64,000 nucleotides of DNA from the NCBI GenBank assembly GCA_014650015.1, contig BMUD01000008.1, positions 1 through 64,000 on the forward strand, written 5' to 3'. Made by a program: the position numbers and the translations under genes. This document shows, in pieces, positions 52,544-61,168 of the stretch; position 1 is the first letter of the stretch; each line of letters begins with the position of its first letter. The notes beneath the pieces are model-generated. The model ran no database searches. It saw only the letters and a program-made list of their open reading frames with translations, and had not been told where the DNA came from. The DNA is from Streptomyces griseoloalbus (GTDB taxonomy: Bacteria > Actinomycetota > Actinomycetes > Streptomycetales > Streptomycetaceae).

Positions 52544-53542
52544 ATGGGGATCACCAGTCACGACGTGGCGAGGCTGGCAGGTGTGTCGCAGCCCACGGTC
52601 TCCCGGGCGCTGCGCGACGACCCCCGCGTGTCCCAGGCCACCCGCGAGAAGGTCAAGCGGGCCGCCCAGGCGCTGAACTACGTGCCGAGCGAGGCCGGAC
52701 GCACCCTCTCGACACGTGCCACGCGGCGGGTCGGCGTCATCGTCACCGACCTGACGAACCCGTTCTACCCGCATGTCATCGCCCCGCTCCACGACGAACT
52801 GAGCAGCCTCGGCTACCGGATGATGCTGATCACCGAGCGGTCCGACGAGGCGGTCGCCGAGGAGAAACTGCTCGACCAGTCGATGGACGGCGTCGTGCTC
52901 GCCACAGCCACCACCGACTCCCGGCTCCCGGCCCAGCTGGAGCGACGAGGCATGCCCTACGTCTTCCTCAACCGCGACACCGGCCGGGCCGGGGACTTCG
53001 CCTCCGTCGTCGACAACGAGGGCGGCGGGCGGCTCGTCGCCCGGGAACTCGTGGCCCTCGGGCACCGGCGCATCGCCGGGGTCTTCGGCGCGGCCAACAC
53101 CACCACGGGGCGCGAGCGCGAGATGGGCTTCCGGCTGGCCCTCGCCGAGGCGGGCGTGGGGCTGCCGGAGGGCCGCGTGGTGCGCGGAGCGTTCGAGTAC
53201 GACACCGGCTACCGGGCGCTGCCCGCCCTGCTCGAGGCGGACGAGGCACCCACCGCGGTGTTCTGCGGCAACGACGTCGTCGCCATCGGTGTCCTGAACG
53301 CCGCCCTCGCGGCCGGTGTCAAGGTCCCCGACGACCTCACCGTCATCGGCTTCGACGACCTTCCGATGGCCTCCTGGGAGGTGTTCCGGCTCACCACCGT
53401 CCGGCACGACCTGCGCGAGCTGTCGCGCCAGGCGGCGCGCCTGCTGGTGCGGCGGATCGCCAAGGACGTCGACCCCGCCGGTGAACGCCTTGTCCTGCCG
53501 ACCGAGTTCGTCCCCCGCGCCACTCACGCCCGCGCCCACTGA
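52544..53542 (+). CDS. LacI-family repressor of the bicupin/HDH operon
   Basis: 332 residues from ATG 52544 after GAGGAGAG. The HTH is HDVARLAGVSQPTVSRALRDDPRVS, the hinge follows with YVPSEAGRTLSTRATRRVGVIV, and a periplasmic-binding-like effector domain ends in IGFDDLPMASWEV. It is divergent from the bicupin operon. Matching operators before the bicupin gene, the transporter, the SnoaL-like gene and itself outline its regulon. The inducer is unknown. Confidence 0.9.
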   Translation: MGITSHDVARLAGVSQPTVSRALRDDPRVSQATREKVKRAAQALNYVPSEAGRTLSTRATRRVGVIVTDLTNPFYPHVIAPLHDELSSLGYRMMLITERSDEAVAEEKLLDQSMDGVVLATATTDSRLPAQLERRGMPYVFLNRDTGRAGDFASVVDNEGGGRLVARELVALGHRRIAGVFGAANTTTGREREMGFRLALAEAGVGLPEGRVVRGAFEYDTGYRALPALLEADEAPTAVFCGNDVVAIGVLNAALAAGVKVPDDLTVIGFDDLPMASWEVFRLTTVRHDLRELSRQAARLLVRRIAKDVDPAGERLVLPTEFVPRATHARAH

Positions 53543-53582
53543 GCCGTCACGGCCGCCGGTCCACCCGCTTCGGTGTCCGCTT

Positions 53583-53616
53583 CGGTGTCCGCTCCGTGTC
53601 CCCGGAGCGGACACCG
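53583..53616. terminator. terminator after lacI
   Basis: 13-bp perfect stem CGGTGTCCGCTCC / GGAGCGGACACCG with an 8-base loop, 41 bases after the lacI stop. The stretch to 53886 codes for nothing recognisable, apart from a hydrophobic minus-strand phrase too short to call. Confidence 0.85.
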
Positions 53617-53886
53617 GGATGGCGCCGTCGCCGCGGCCCCCCGGCCGGCGCTGCCGTACCACCCCCACGCCGACGAGCACCGTCGCGAGGCCGGGCGAGA
53701 GCCACAGCTCCAGCCGGTGGCCCCCCAGCACGGCCATGAGCAGGTCAGGTGGGGCGGTCGGCTTCGGCGCCGGGGGTCCGGCGGCCGACGGTCCGCGCCG
53801 TCCGAGAGGAGCGGGCGGCTCACCGTCAGCCGGGCCGGCGGGCCCGGAACGGGCCGGCCGGGGCGTGGTGTGCCGGGCGCACCGGG

Positions 53887-53915
53887 CGTGCCGGCGCACG
53901 CGACGCGCCGGCACG
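53887..53915. terminator. terminator of the second HDH-like gene
   Basis: 11-bp perfect stem CGTGCCGGCGC / GCGCCGGCACG with a 7-base loop, directly after the minus-strand stop at 53924. Confidence 0.8.
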
Positions 53916-53923
53916 AGAGGGGA

Positions 53924-55285
53924 TCAGAGCTGGTCGCGCAGAGCGGCCGGAATGTCGTCGAACGCGCCGGACGTCCGCCCGACCCGGTCGATGCGGAGCG
54001 TCGCGGTGGCGCCGTGGGCGGCCAGCCCCTCGAACGCCGAGATGCGCTCGACGGCGGGAGCCAGGGACACGGTCCCCTCCCGCGAGGCGCGCTGGAACGT
54101 CAGCGGCTTCAGGAAGCGGGAGACGGAGAGCCCCGCGTTGTAGCGGGCGGTCTTGCCGGTGGGCAGCACGTGGTTGGTGCCGGCGATGCCCTTGTCGGAG
54201 TAGGCGACCGTCGACCACGACCCGATGAACAGCGAGCCGTAGTTGGAGAGGTTCTCCAGGTAGTACTCGTCGTCCTCGGTCTGGATCTCCAGGTGCTCGG
54301 GAGCGATCACGTCGGCCACGGCGACGGCGCCGGCCCGGTCACCCACCACGACGACGGAACCGAAGTCGCGCCACGCCGGGCCGGCGATGTCCCGGGTGCT
54401 CAGGGACTCCAGCTGGCGCTCGATCTCCGCGATCACGGCACGCCCCTGCTTCTCGGACGTGGTGATCAGGGCGGCGGGCGAGTTGGGGCCGTGTTCGGCC
54501 TGACCCAGCAGGTCCGCCGCGACCCACACCGGGTCGGCGCTGTCGTCGGCGATGACGGCGACCTCGGAGGGGCCGGCCAGCAGGTCGATGCCGACCCGGC
54601 CGAACAGCTGCCGCTTCGCCTCGGTGACGAACGCGTTGCCCGCGCCGACCAGCATGTCGACCGGGGCCTCGCCGAGCAGACCGAAGGCCATCGCTCCGAG
54701 CGCCTGCACACCACCGAGCGCGAACACCCGGTCGGCGCGCGACAGGTGGGCGCCGTACAGCACGGCGGGATGCGCGCCGTGCTCACCCGACGGGGGAGTG
54801 CACGCCAGCACCGTGGGCACCCCGGCGGTCTTCGCCACGTTCACCGTCATGAAGGCGCTGGCGAGCAGCGGGAAACGACCGGCCGGCAGGTACGCGCCGA
54901 CGCGGGAGACGGGAACGTAGCGCTGGCCGCCGGTGACACCGGGAGCGACTTCGACCTCGAAGTCCGTCAGGTGCTCGCGCTGCGCGGCGGCGAACCGGTG
55001 GGTGCGCTCGTAGCCCATCTCCAGAGCGGTGCGGACGTCCGGGGGCAGGGCGTCGCCCGACTTCTTCAGCTCGGCGGCCCCGATCTCCAGGTCGCCGGAC
55101 CAGCCGTCCAGCTCCTGGGCGTAGGCGCGCACCGCGTCCATGCCCTTGTGCTCGATCTCCTTCAGCATCTGCGAGACCCGCTCGACCACCTTGGGGTCGC
55201 GCTGGGCGGGGGGACCGTCCACGGACGGCTTCTTGAGCCACTGGAACGGGGGGAGGGCCTGTGCTTCGGCGTGCGTGATCTGCAT
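53924..55285 (-). CDS. second histidinol-dehydrogenase-like enzyme
   Basis: 453 residues, HisD fold: LPAGRFPLLASAFMTVNVAKTAGV, GAGNAFVTEAKRQLFG, LLGQAEHGPNSPA and GTNHVLPT. It is clearly related to the copy at 49071 but belongs to a different unit, with an N-terminal extension (LPPFQWLKKPSVDGPPAQRD). No other histidine-biosynthesis gene is near. A 19-bp palindrome in its promoter region is shared with the nitrilase promoter, so the LysR protein between them probably controls both. The substrate is unknown. Confidence 0.82.
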   Translation of the reverse strand: MQITHAEAQALPPFQWLKKPSVDGPPAQRDPKVVERVSQMLKEIEHKGMDAVRAYAQELDGWSGDLEIGAAELKKSGDALPPDVRTALEMGYERTHRFAAAQREHLTDFEVEVAPGVTGGQRYVPVSRVGAYLPAGRFPLLASAFMTVNVAKTAGVPTVLACTPPSGEHGAHPAVLYGAHLSRADRVFALGGVQALGAMAFGLLGEAPVDMLVGAGNAFVTEAKRQLFGRVGIDLLAGPSEVAVIADDSADPVWVAADLLGQAEHGPNSPAALITTSEKQGRAVIAEIERQLESLSTRDIAGPAWRDFGSVVVVGDRAGAVAVADVIAPEHLEIQTEDDEYYLENLSNYGSLFIGSWSTVAYSDKGIAGTNHVLPTGKTARYNAGLSVSRFLKPLTFQRASREGTVSLAPAVERISAFEGLAAHGATATLRIDRVGRTSGAFDDIPAALRDQL

Positions 55286-55337
55286 GGCGAGGACGCTAGA
55301 CGTCGCGCTGCCACAGGACTAGAGGGGCAGTTCCTGT

Positions 55338-55366
55338 CCGAACCACAGGGTCTCCCTGTGGTTCGG
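55338..55366. promoter_or_regulatory. palindromic operator upstream of the HDH-like gene
   Basis: CCGAACCACAGGG-TCT-CCCTGTGGTTCGG has 13-bp perfect arms. The core CCACAGGGTCTCCCTGTGG (55343-55361) recurs with one change at 56417. It also lies after the LysR stop and could double as its terminator. Confidence 0.7.
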
Positions 55367-55400
55367 GGAGGGGCCTGCACCGCGTCCGTGCACCCGCCGA

Positions 55401-56312
55401 TCAGAGGCCGACGTCGGTACGGATCTCACGCAAGGTGTCCTCGGCGATCCGGGCGAGCTCCCTCGTGGCCCGCGACAGCGGATGCCCCCGCCGTCTGACC
55501 AGGGCGATCGTGTCGTAGAGGGGGTCGGCGAACGGGACGGTGCGCAACCCCGCGGGAAACGCCGGGCCGGCGATCACCGCCCGGCTGGCGATCGTGTCGC
55601 CCACCCCGGCGGCGACCAGGCCCAGCGCGGCCTCGACATGCTCCAGCTCGATCAGCGGCTCGATGCCCACCCCGGCGAACTGGGCCCGCTCCGCGAGCTG
55701 CCGCCGGGTGGGGTCCTGCCACCCGTAATGGGCGTCGTAAAGGACCAGGGGCGCTCGGGCGAAGGCCTCCATCGTCATCGGCGCGCGGGTTCTCTCCTCG
55801 CTCGCGCTGACGAAGAACACCTCGTCGCGCAGCAGCGGGGTCACCGCCAGCCCCTCGTCGTCGATCGGCAGGACGACCAGGCCCGCCTCGATCCGTCCCG
55901 CCGCCACGGCCGCCGCGGTCTCGGCCGAGTTCTGCCCCACGAGCCGGACCCGGACGGACGGATACCGGGCGTGGAACATCTGCACGAGGTTGGACAGCAG
56001 GTAGTAGTCCGCGTTGCGCAGCACACCGAACGTGGCGGTCCCCCCGCCCAGCGAGCCCAGCGAGCGCACCGCCCGCGTCCCGCTCTCGGCGGCCTCCACC
56101 GCCTGCTGGGCGTACGGCAGCAGTTCCTGGCCGGCCGCGGTCAGGGTCAGGGTGCGGCTGCCGCGCGCGAACAGCTCTGCGTCCAGTTCCGTCTCGAGGC
56201 GGCGCACCAGTTCGGAGGCCGACGCCTGGGCGATGTCCATGGCCCGCGCCGCTGCGGTGAACGACCCGAGCCGCTCCGCCTCGACGAAGGCCCTCAGCTG
56301 GTTGAGGGTCAT
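55401..56312 (-). CDS. LysR-family regulator
   Basis: 303 residues. The HTH is MTLNQLRAFVEAERLGSFTAAARAMDIAQASASELVRRLE; the effector domain is complete through HPLSRATRELARIAED. It is divergent from the nitrilase gene and upstream of the HDH-like gene on its own strand. Shared palindromes at both target promoters suggest it regulates both. The inducer is unknown. Confidence 0.9.
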   Translation of the reverse strand: MTLNQLRAFVEAERLGSFTAAARAMDIAQASASELVRRLETELDAELFARGSRTLTLTAAGQELLPYAQQAVEAAESGTRAVRSLGSLGGGTATFGVLRNADYYLLSNLVQMFHARYPSVRVRLVGQNSAETAAAVAAGRIEAGLVVLPIDDEGLAVTPLLRDEVFFVSASEERTRAPMTMEAFARAPLVLYDAHYGWQDPTRRQLAERAQFAGVGIEPLIELEHVEAALGLVAAGVGDTIASRAVIAGPAFPAGLRTVPFADPLYDTIALVRRRGHPLSRATRELARIAEDTLREIRTDVGL

Positions 56313-56412
56313 GCGTTCGTCTGTCCTGTCGAGTCGGTGATCCGCGTCGCGGACGCGGTGATCCTCGTTCTACCACGGGCTTGCGGAGCGACCGCCGGAC
56401 GGACGCCCGTGC

Positions 56413-56439
56413 GCATCCACTGGGTCTCCCTGTGGATGC
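56413..56439. promoter_or_regulatory. palindromic operator between LysR gene and nitrilase gene
   Basis: GCATCCACTGGG-TCT-CCCTGTGGATGC, one mismatch in the arms. Its core CCACTGGGTCTCCCTGTGG matches the site before the HDH-like gene at 18 of 19 positions. It is placed for control of the nitrilase and for LysR autoregulation. Confidence 0.72.
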
Positions 56440-56531
56440 CGCTGGGAGAGGGGATCTTGTCCTGTGGAAGGCGCGATGATTGGCTCGTCCGCGCCCCCGG
56501 AGACCACCCTGCGCGGAAGGTTGCCCCTGCG

Positions 56532-57407
56532 ATGACGATCCCCCTGCCGATCGGCCTCGTCCAGACGGCCGCACGGCATCACGCCGCCGACGACCCGGAC
56601 GCGTTCGCCGAAGACGTACGCCGCGTCACCGAGGCGCACCCCGGTGTCCGGCTGCTCGCGTATCCGGAACTGCACCTGTGCGGCCACAAGCCCGGCGAGG
56701 ATCCCGAGACGGTCATGACCGAGGCGGCCCAGCCGCTGGACGGACCCCGCGGCACCCGACTGGCGGCCCTCGCTCGCGAACTGGGCATCTGGCTCGTGCC
56801 CGGCAGCGTCTACGAGCAGGGCGCGGACGGCCGGGTCTACAACACGGCCCCCGTCTACTCGCCCGCGGGCGAACGGGTCGCGGAGTACCGCAAGATCTTC
56901 CCGTGGCGGCCCTACGAGACCACGGCGTCCGGCAGCGGTTTCGTGGTCTTCGACATGGAAGACCACGGACGCGTCGGCCTGACGATCTGCTACGACGCCT
57001 GGTTCCCCGAGATCACCCGCCATCTGGCGTGGCAGGGCGCCGACCTCGTACTGAACCTGGTCCGCACGCCCACCGTCGACCGCGCCCAGGAAGTCGTGCT
57101 CGCGCAGGCCAACGCGATCGTGAACCAGGTGTTCATGGCCAGCCTCAACGCGGCGGCGCCGGACGGCGTCGGGCGCAGCCTCGTCGTGGACCCCGAGGGG
57201 CACACGCGCGCCGAGGCCGGGCCCGGCCCGGAGGAGGTGCTGACGGACGTGCTCGACCTCGCCGAGGCCCGCCGGGTGCGGGCGCGGGGAACCGCAGGCC
57301 TCACCCGGGTGTGGGACCCGTTCGCGGACGACCAGCCGCCACTCGAACTCCCCCTGTACGCGGGCCGGATCGACCCCGAGCGCTGGCGACGTGGGGCCCG
57401 CCCCTGA
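56532..57407 (+). CDS. carbon-nitrogen hydrolase (nitrilase superfamily)
   Basis: 291 residues. The Glu-Lys-Cys triad is visible: Glu in YPELHLCG, Lys in YRKIFPWRP and Cys in TICYDAWFPE. Members hydrolyse amides, carbamoyl compounds or nitriles. It is divergent from the LysR gene and shares an operator with the HDH-like gene, so it may release ammonia or an acid from the same nitrogenous substrate. Confidence 0.88.
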   Translation: MTIPLPIGLVQTAARHHAADDPDAFAEDVRRVTEAHPGVRLLAYPELHLCGHKPGEDPETVMTEAAQPLDGPRGTRLAALARELGIWLVPGSVYEQGADGRVYNTAPVYSPAGERVAEYRKIFPWRPYETTASGSGFVVFDMEDHGRVGLTICYDAWFPEITRHLAWQGADLVLNLVRTPTVDRAQEVVLAQANAIVNQVFMASLNAAAPDGVGRSLVVDPEGHTRAEAGPGPEEVLTDVLDLAEARRVRARGTAGLTRVWDPFADDQPPLELPLYAGRIDPERWRRGARP

Positions 57408-57466
57408 GGCGGCCGCCCTAGCGGTGACCGCCTGCCCGACCGCTGCCGTCCGTCCGTGAGCTCCCC

Positions 57467-57522
57467 GGTGTCCGGCCGGACGGCACGACCGGCCGACCCG
57501 ACGACGCGAGGGGCCGGACACC
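57467..57522. terminator. possible bidirectional terminator, long loop
   Basis: GGTGTCCGGCC (57467-57477) and GGCCGGACACC (57512-57522) are exact complements 34 bases apart, between the converging nitrilase and glucosidase genes. Smaller palindromes lie in the loop. Confidence 0.55.
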
Positions 57523-57527
57523 GCTCC

Positions 57528-59219
57528 TCAGCGGTCGGACGCGGATCCGGTGCGCAGCCAGGCGGAGGTCCACGGCGGGAGCTCGTCACCGGTCAGCGGG
57601 CCGGAGGCGAGAAGGACCTCCCCCCTCGGCAGCGGGACGGGCTCGTCCGACAGGTTGCTGACGGTGTGCCAGCCGCCGGCGCGGGCGAAGTGCAGCAGCC
57701 CTCGACGCGTCTGCTCCCGCGATCCGACCCACTCCAGTGCCTCGTCGGCGACCAGGGTGCGGCGCAGCCGCAGGGCCGCGCGGTACAGCTCCAGGAAGGA
57801 TTCCTTGTCACCGCTCTGCGCGTCCGCCGCGTACCGGCCCCAGTCGGCCGGCTGCGGCAGCCACGAGCCGCCGGGGCCGAACCCGAAGGTCGCCCCCTCA
57901 CGGGTCCAGGGCAGCGGCACCCGGCAGCCGTCGCGGCCCTTGACGCGTCCGCCGCTGCGGACCCACATCGGGTCCCGCAGGTCCGCGCGGTCCAGGTCGG
58001 CGACCTCGGGCAGACCCAGCTCCTCGCCCTGATACACGTACGCGGACCCGGGCAGTGCCAGCATCAGCAGCGCCGCGGCGCGCGCCTTGCGCACACCCGC
58101 CGGCAGGTCCGGGGCCGGTTCCCGGCCGTCGGTGAGCAGCCACGCCTCGATGTCGCGCTTGGTGCAGTCGCCGGGCAGGGCGTAGCGCGAGACATGACGG
58201 ACCACGTCGTGGTTGGACAGCACCCAGGTGCTGGTGGCTCCCGCGCCGCGGGCGTCGGCGAGCGCGCTGTCGATGAGGGTGTGCAGCTCGGCGGCGTCGA
58301 GCCGTGCGCCGAGGAAGTCGAAGTTGAACGCCTGCCCCAGCCCGGCGGCGGAGGCGTAGGCCGTACGCCGCGAGGCGCGCACCCAGGCCTCGGCGACGGC
58401 GAAGCGCGGCGGGTCGTACGCGTCGAAGACCTGCCGCCAGCCGCGGTAGATCTCGTGCACCGCGTCGCGGTCCCATAGCGGATGGCTGCCGTCGACCGGC
58501 AGGGCGTCGGGCTGGTAACTCCGCTGCTCGCCGAGGTCGCGCAGCGGCGCGCGCAGGTCCTTGGCGAGGCCGTGGGCGACGTCGACCCGGAAACCGGCGA
58601 CGCCCCGGTCCGACCAGAAGCGCAGGGTGCGGTGGAAGTCCTCGCGGACCTCGGGGTTGTCCCAGTTGAAGTCGGGCTGCTGGGGAGCGTAGAGGTGCAG
58701 GTACCACTGGCCGTCCGGCACCCGGGTCCAGGCGGGGCCGCCGAAGCTGGACGGCCAGTCGGTGGGCGGCAGTTCACCGTCCGCGCCCCGGCCGTCGCGG
58801 AAGACGTAGCGCTCGCGGGCGGCCGAGCCGGGCGCGGCCGCGAGCGCCTCCTGGAACCAGACGTGCTGGTCGGAGGAGTGGTTGGGGACGATGTCGACCA
58901 TGATCTTCAGGCCGAGCCGGTGGGCCGTGCGGACCATCTCGTCGAAGTCGTCGAGGGTGCCGAGCCGGGGGTCGACGTCGCGGTAGTCGGCGACGTCGTA
59001 GCCGCCGTCGGCGAGCTGCGAGGGATAGAACGGGCTCAGCCAGACGGCGTCCACGCCGAGGTCGGCGAGGTAGGGCAGACGGGAGGTGACGCCGGGGATG
59101 TCACCGATGCCGTCGCCGTCGGAGTCGGCGAAACTGCGGGGGTAGACCTGGTAGACGACGGCCTGCCGCCACCAGTCCGCGGCGTGCGGGGAGGGGGCGG
59201 GGGAGTCGTGGTGGGGCAT
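57528..59219 (-). CDS. GH13 alpha-glucosidase (oligo-1,6/alpha-1,4-glucosidase type)
   Basis: 563 residues from ATG 59219. The GH13 regions are DIVPNHSS, the nucleophile Asp in GFRVDVAHG, the acid Glu in FAVAEAWVR and LSNHDVVRH. VVYQVYPRSFADSDGDGIGDI is the usual start for intracellular oligosaccharide glucosidases; there is no signal peptide. It follows the ABC importer genes and would cleave the imported alpha-glucoside inside the cell. Confidence 0.92.
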   Translation of the reverse strand: MPHHDSPAPSPHAADWWRQAVVYQVYPRSFADSDGDGIGDIPGVTSRLPYLADLGVDAVWLSPFYPSQLADGGYDVADYRDVDPRLGTLDDFDEMVRTAHRLGLKIMVDIVPNHSSDQHVWFQEALAAAPGSAARERYVFRDGRGADGELPPTDWPSSFGGPAWTRVPDGQWYLHLYAPQQPDFNWDNPEVREDFHRTLRFWSDRGVAGFRVDVAHGLAKDLRAPLRDLGEQRSYQPDALPVDGSHPLWDRDAVHEIYRGWRQVFDAYDPPRFAVAEAWVRASRRTAYASAAGLGQAFNFDFLGARLDAAELHTLIDSALADARGAGATSTWVLSNHDVVRHVSRYALPGDCTKRDIEAWLLTDGREPAPDLPAGVRKARAAALLMLALPGSAYVYQGEELGLPEVADLDRADLRDPMWVRSGGRVKGRDGCRVPLPWTREGATFGFGPGGSWLPQPADWGRYAADAQSGDKESFLELYRAALRLRRTLVADEALEWVGSREQTRRGLLHFARAGGWHTVSNLSDEPVPLPRGEVLLASGPLTGDELPPWTSAWLRTGSASDR

Positions 59220-59327
59220 CTGTGAACCTCTCGGGCGCGTGCCCAGGGTGGGGTGCGGGTGTGCGGACGGGCGGAGGGAACGGCCGGAAGCGGCCGTCAC
59301 CCGGGCAGGGGGCTCGGTGCGGGCCGC

Positions 59328-60176
59328 TCAGCCCTTCACGGCGCCGGTGGTCATGCCGGAGACGACCGACCGGCGGAAGATCAGCACCAGGACCGCGATC
59401 GGCACGGTGGCCACCATCGCGCCGGCGAAGATCACCCCGTAAGGGACCTGGTACTGACTGGTGAACAGGGCGATGCCGACGGAGACGGTGCGCCGGTCGT
59501 CGGAGCCGTTGAAGGTGAGCGCGAGCAGGAACTCCGACCAGGTCGCGGTGAAGGAGAACACGCCGGCCGTGAACAGCCCCGGCCGGGCCAGCGGCAGGAT
59601 CACCGTCAGGGCGGTGCGCAGCGGGCCGGCGCCGTCGACGACGGCGGCCTCCTCCAGCTCGGCCGGAATGCCGCTGAGATAGTTGCGCATGATCCAGATC
59701 GCGAACGGCAGATTCAGCGCCACGTACGGGATGACCAGGCCCGGATAGCTGTTGAGCAGCCCGGCCTGGCGCTCCATCAGGAACAGCGGTACGAGCAGGG
59801 CGATCGGCGGGAAGACCGACAGCATCAGCAGCGCCGTCATGACCGCCCCGCGCCCGCGCAGCGGCAGCCGGGCGAGGGCGTACCCGGCGAAGAACGCCAG
59901 GGACAGGATCAGCACCGTGGACAGACAGGCCACGACGACGCTGTTGAGGAAGTAGTGGCCGATCCCGTTGCGCTCGAAGGCGGTCTCGTAGTTGCTGAGG
60001 GTGGGGTCCTTCGGCAGCAGGGTGGGCGGCGTCGCGCTGATCTCGCCGGGCCCCTTCAGGGACGCGGACGCCATCCAGATCAGGGGCAGGGTGGCGCACA
60101 CGGCGATCAGCAGTCCGCCGAGATTGACGGCGTTGACGTAACGGCGCACGCCCGTGCGCGGGACGTGGCGGCTCAT
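59328..60176 (-). CDS. sugar ABC transporter permease (MalG-like)
   Basis: 282 residues, six helices. The EAA loop is EEAAVVDGAGPLRTALTVILPLARPGL, which contacts the shared ATPase. ATG 60176 overlaps the stop of the other permease (ATGA). No ATPase gene is in the operon; Streptomyces sugar importers commonly share the global ATPase MsiK. Confidence 0.9.
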   Translation of the reverse strand: MSRHVPRTGVRRYVNAVNLGGLLIAVCATLPLIWMASASLKGPGEISATPPTLLPKDPTLSNYETAFERNGIGHYFLNSVVVACLSTVLILSLAFFAGYALARLPLRGRGAVMTALLMLSVFPPIALLVPLFLMERQAGLLNSYPGLVIPYVALNLPFAIWIMRNYLSGIPAELEEAAVVDGAGPLRTALTVILPLARPGLFTAGVFSFTATWSEFLLALTFNGSDDRRTVSVGIALFTSQYQVPYGVIFAGAMVATVPIAVLVLIFRRSVVSGMTTGAVKG

Positions 60177-61168
60177 GCCCGGCCCCCTTCGTCGACTTGG
60201 GCGCGGAAGACGCGCAGGAACAACAGGCAGCAGCCCAGGACGATGACGGCGGTGGTGACCGCGACGGCGGCGCCGCCTGCGAAGTCGAGGTTCTGGAAGA
60301 GGATCCGGTACCCGAGGATCGCCACCGACTGGGTGGCCGTGCCCGGGCCGCCCTGGGTCAGCACGAACGGCAGGTCGAAGATCCCGAACGCCTGGAGGAT
60401 GCGGAAGAGCACCGCGATGGCGATGATCGGCCGCAGCTGCGGCAGCGTGACCTTCCAGAAGGTGGTCCACGCCGAGGCGCCGTCGATCTCGGCGGCCTCG
60501 TAGACGTCACCCGGGATGAGCATCAGACCGGCGAGTACGACGATGGCGACGAACGGCGTCGTCTTCCACACGTCGACGGCGACCATCGCCGCCATCGCCG
60601 GCACCGGCTGCCCGAGAATGTCGGGCTGGGTGCCGAACAGCTGCTCACACATCCAGCTCACCGCACCGTAGGTGCCGTTGAACAAGTACGACCACAGCTG
60701 TGCGGCGATCACGTTGATCAGCGCCCAGGGCAGCAGAAGCAGCGCGAGGATCCAGCCCCGTGCGGCCCCGAGCCGCTCCAGGACGAGCGCCGTGAGGGTG
60801 CCGAGAACCAGCTCGACGGAGACCGAGACGATGGTGAAGCCGAGCGTGAACGCCAGGGCCCGGTACCACTCGGGGTGCGTCAGGAGCGCCTCGTAGTGAG
60901 CGAGGGTGGGCGAGCCGAACCGCAGGCCGCCGTACTCGAGCCGGACCTCGCAGAACGACAGCACCAGCGAGAAGACGACGGGAAAGACCGTCACCGCGGC
61001 GATGACCAGGAGGGCGGGGGAGGCGAACAGCCACCCGGTGCGGGCGCGGCGGCGGGCGGTGGAGCCCGGGGGCGCGCTCGGGGACTTCCGCGGGGCCCCG
61101 GTGCGCACACCGCCACCCTCGCCCCTCGACGGCGTCTGCGCCGTCTTCGTGTGCAGTACGGACCTCAC
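60173..61168 (-). CDS. sugar ABC transporter permease (MalF-like)
   Basis: 331 residues with a long cytoplasmic N-terminus (Arg/Pro-rich to about residue 45), six helices and the EAA loop YEAAEIDGASAWTTFWKVTLPQLRP. GTG 61168 overlaps the binding-protein stop (GTGA). Confidence 0.9.
   Translation of the reverse strand: MRSVLHTKTAQTPSRGEGGGVRTGAPRKSPSAPPGSTARRRARTGWLFASPALLVIAAVTVFPVVFSLVLSFCEVRLEYGGLRFGSPTLAHYEALLTHPEWYRALAFTLGFTIVSVSVELVLGTLTALVLERLGAARGWILALLLLPWALINVIAAQLWSYLFNGTYGAVSWMCEQLFGTQPDILGQPVPAMAAMVAVDVWKTTPFVAIVVLAGLMLIPGDVYEAAEIDGASAWTTFWKVTLPQLRPIIAIAVLFRILQAFGIFDLPFVLTQGGPGTATQSVAILGYRILFQNLDFAGGAAVAVTTAVIVLGCCLLFLRVFRAQVDEGGRA

Noticed and set aside
51989-53914. Long minus-strand open frame over the lacI gene
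   Set aside because: It is antisense to a clear LacI protein and has no conserved motif; long antisense frames are expected at this GC content.
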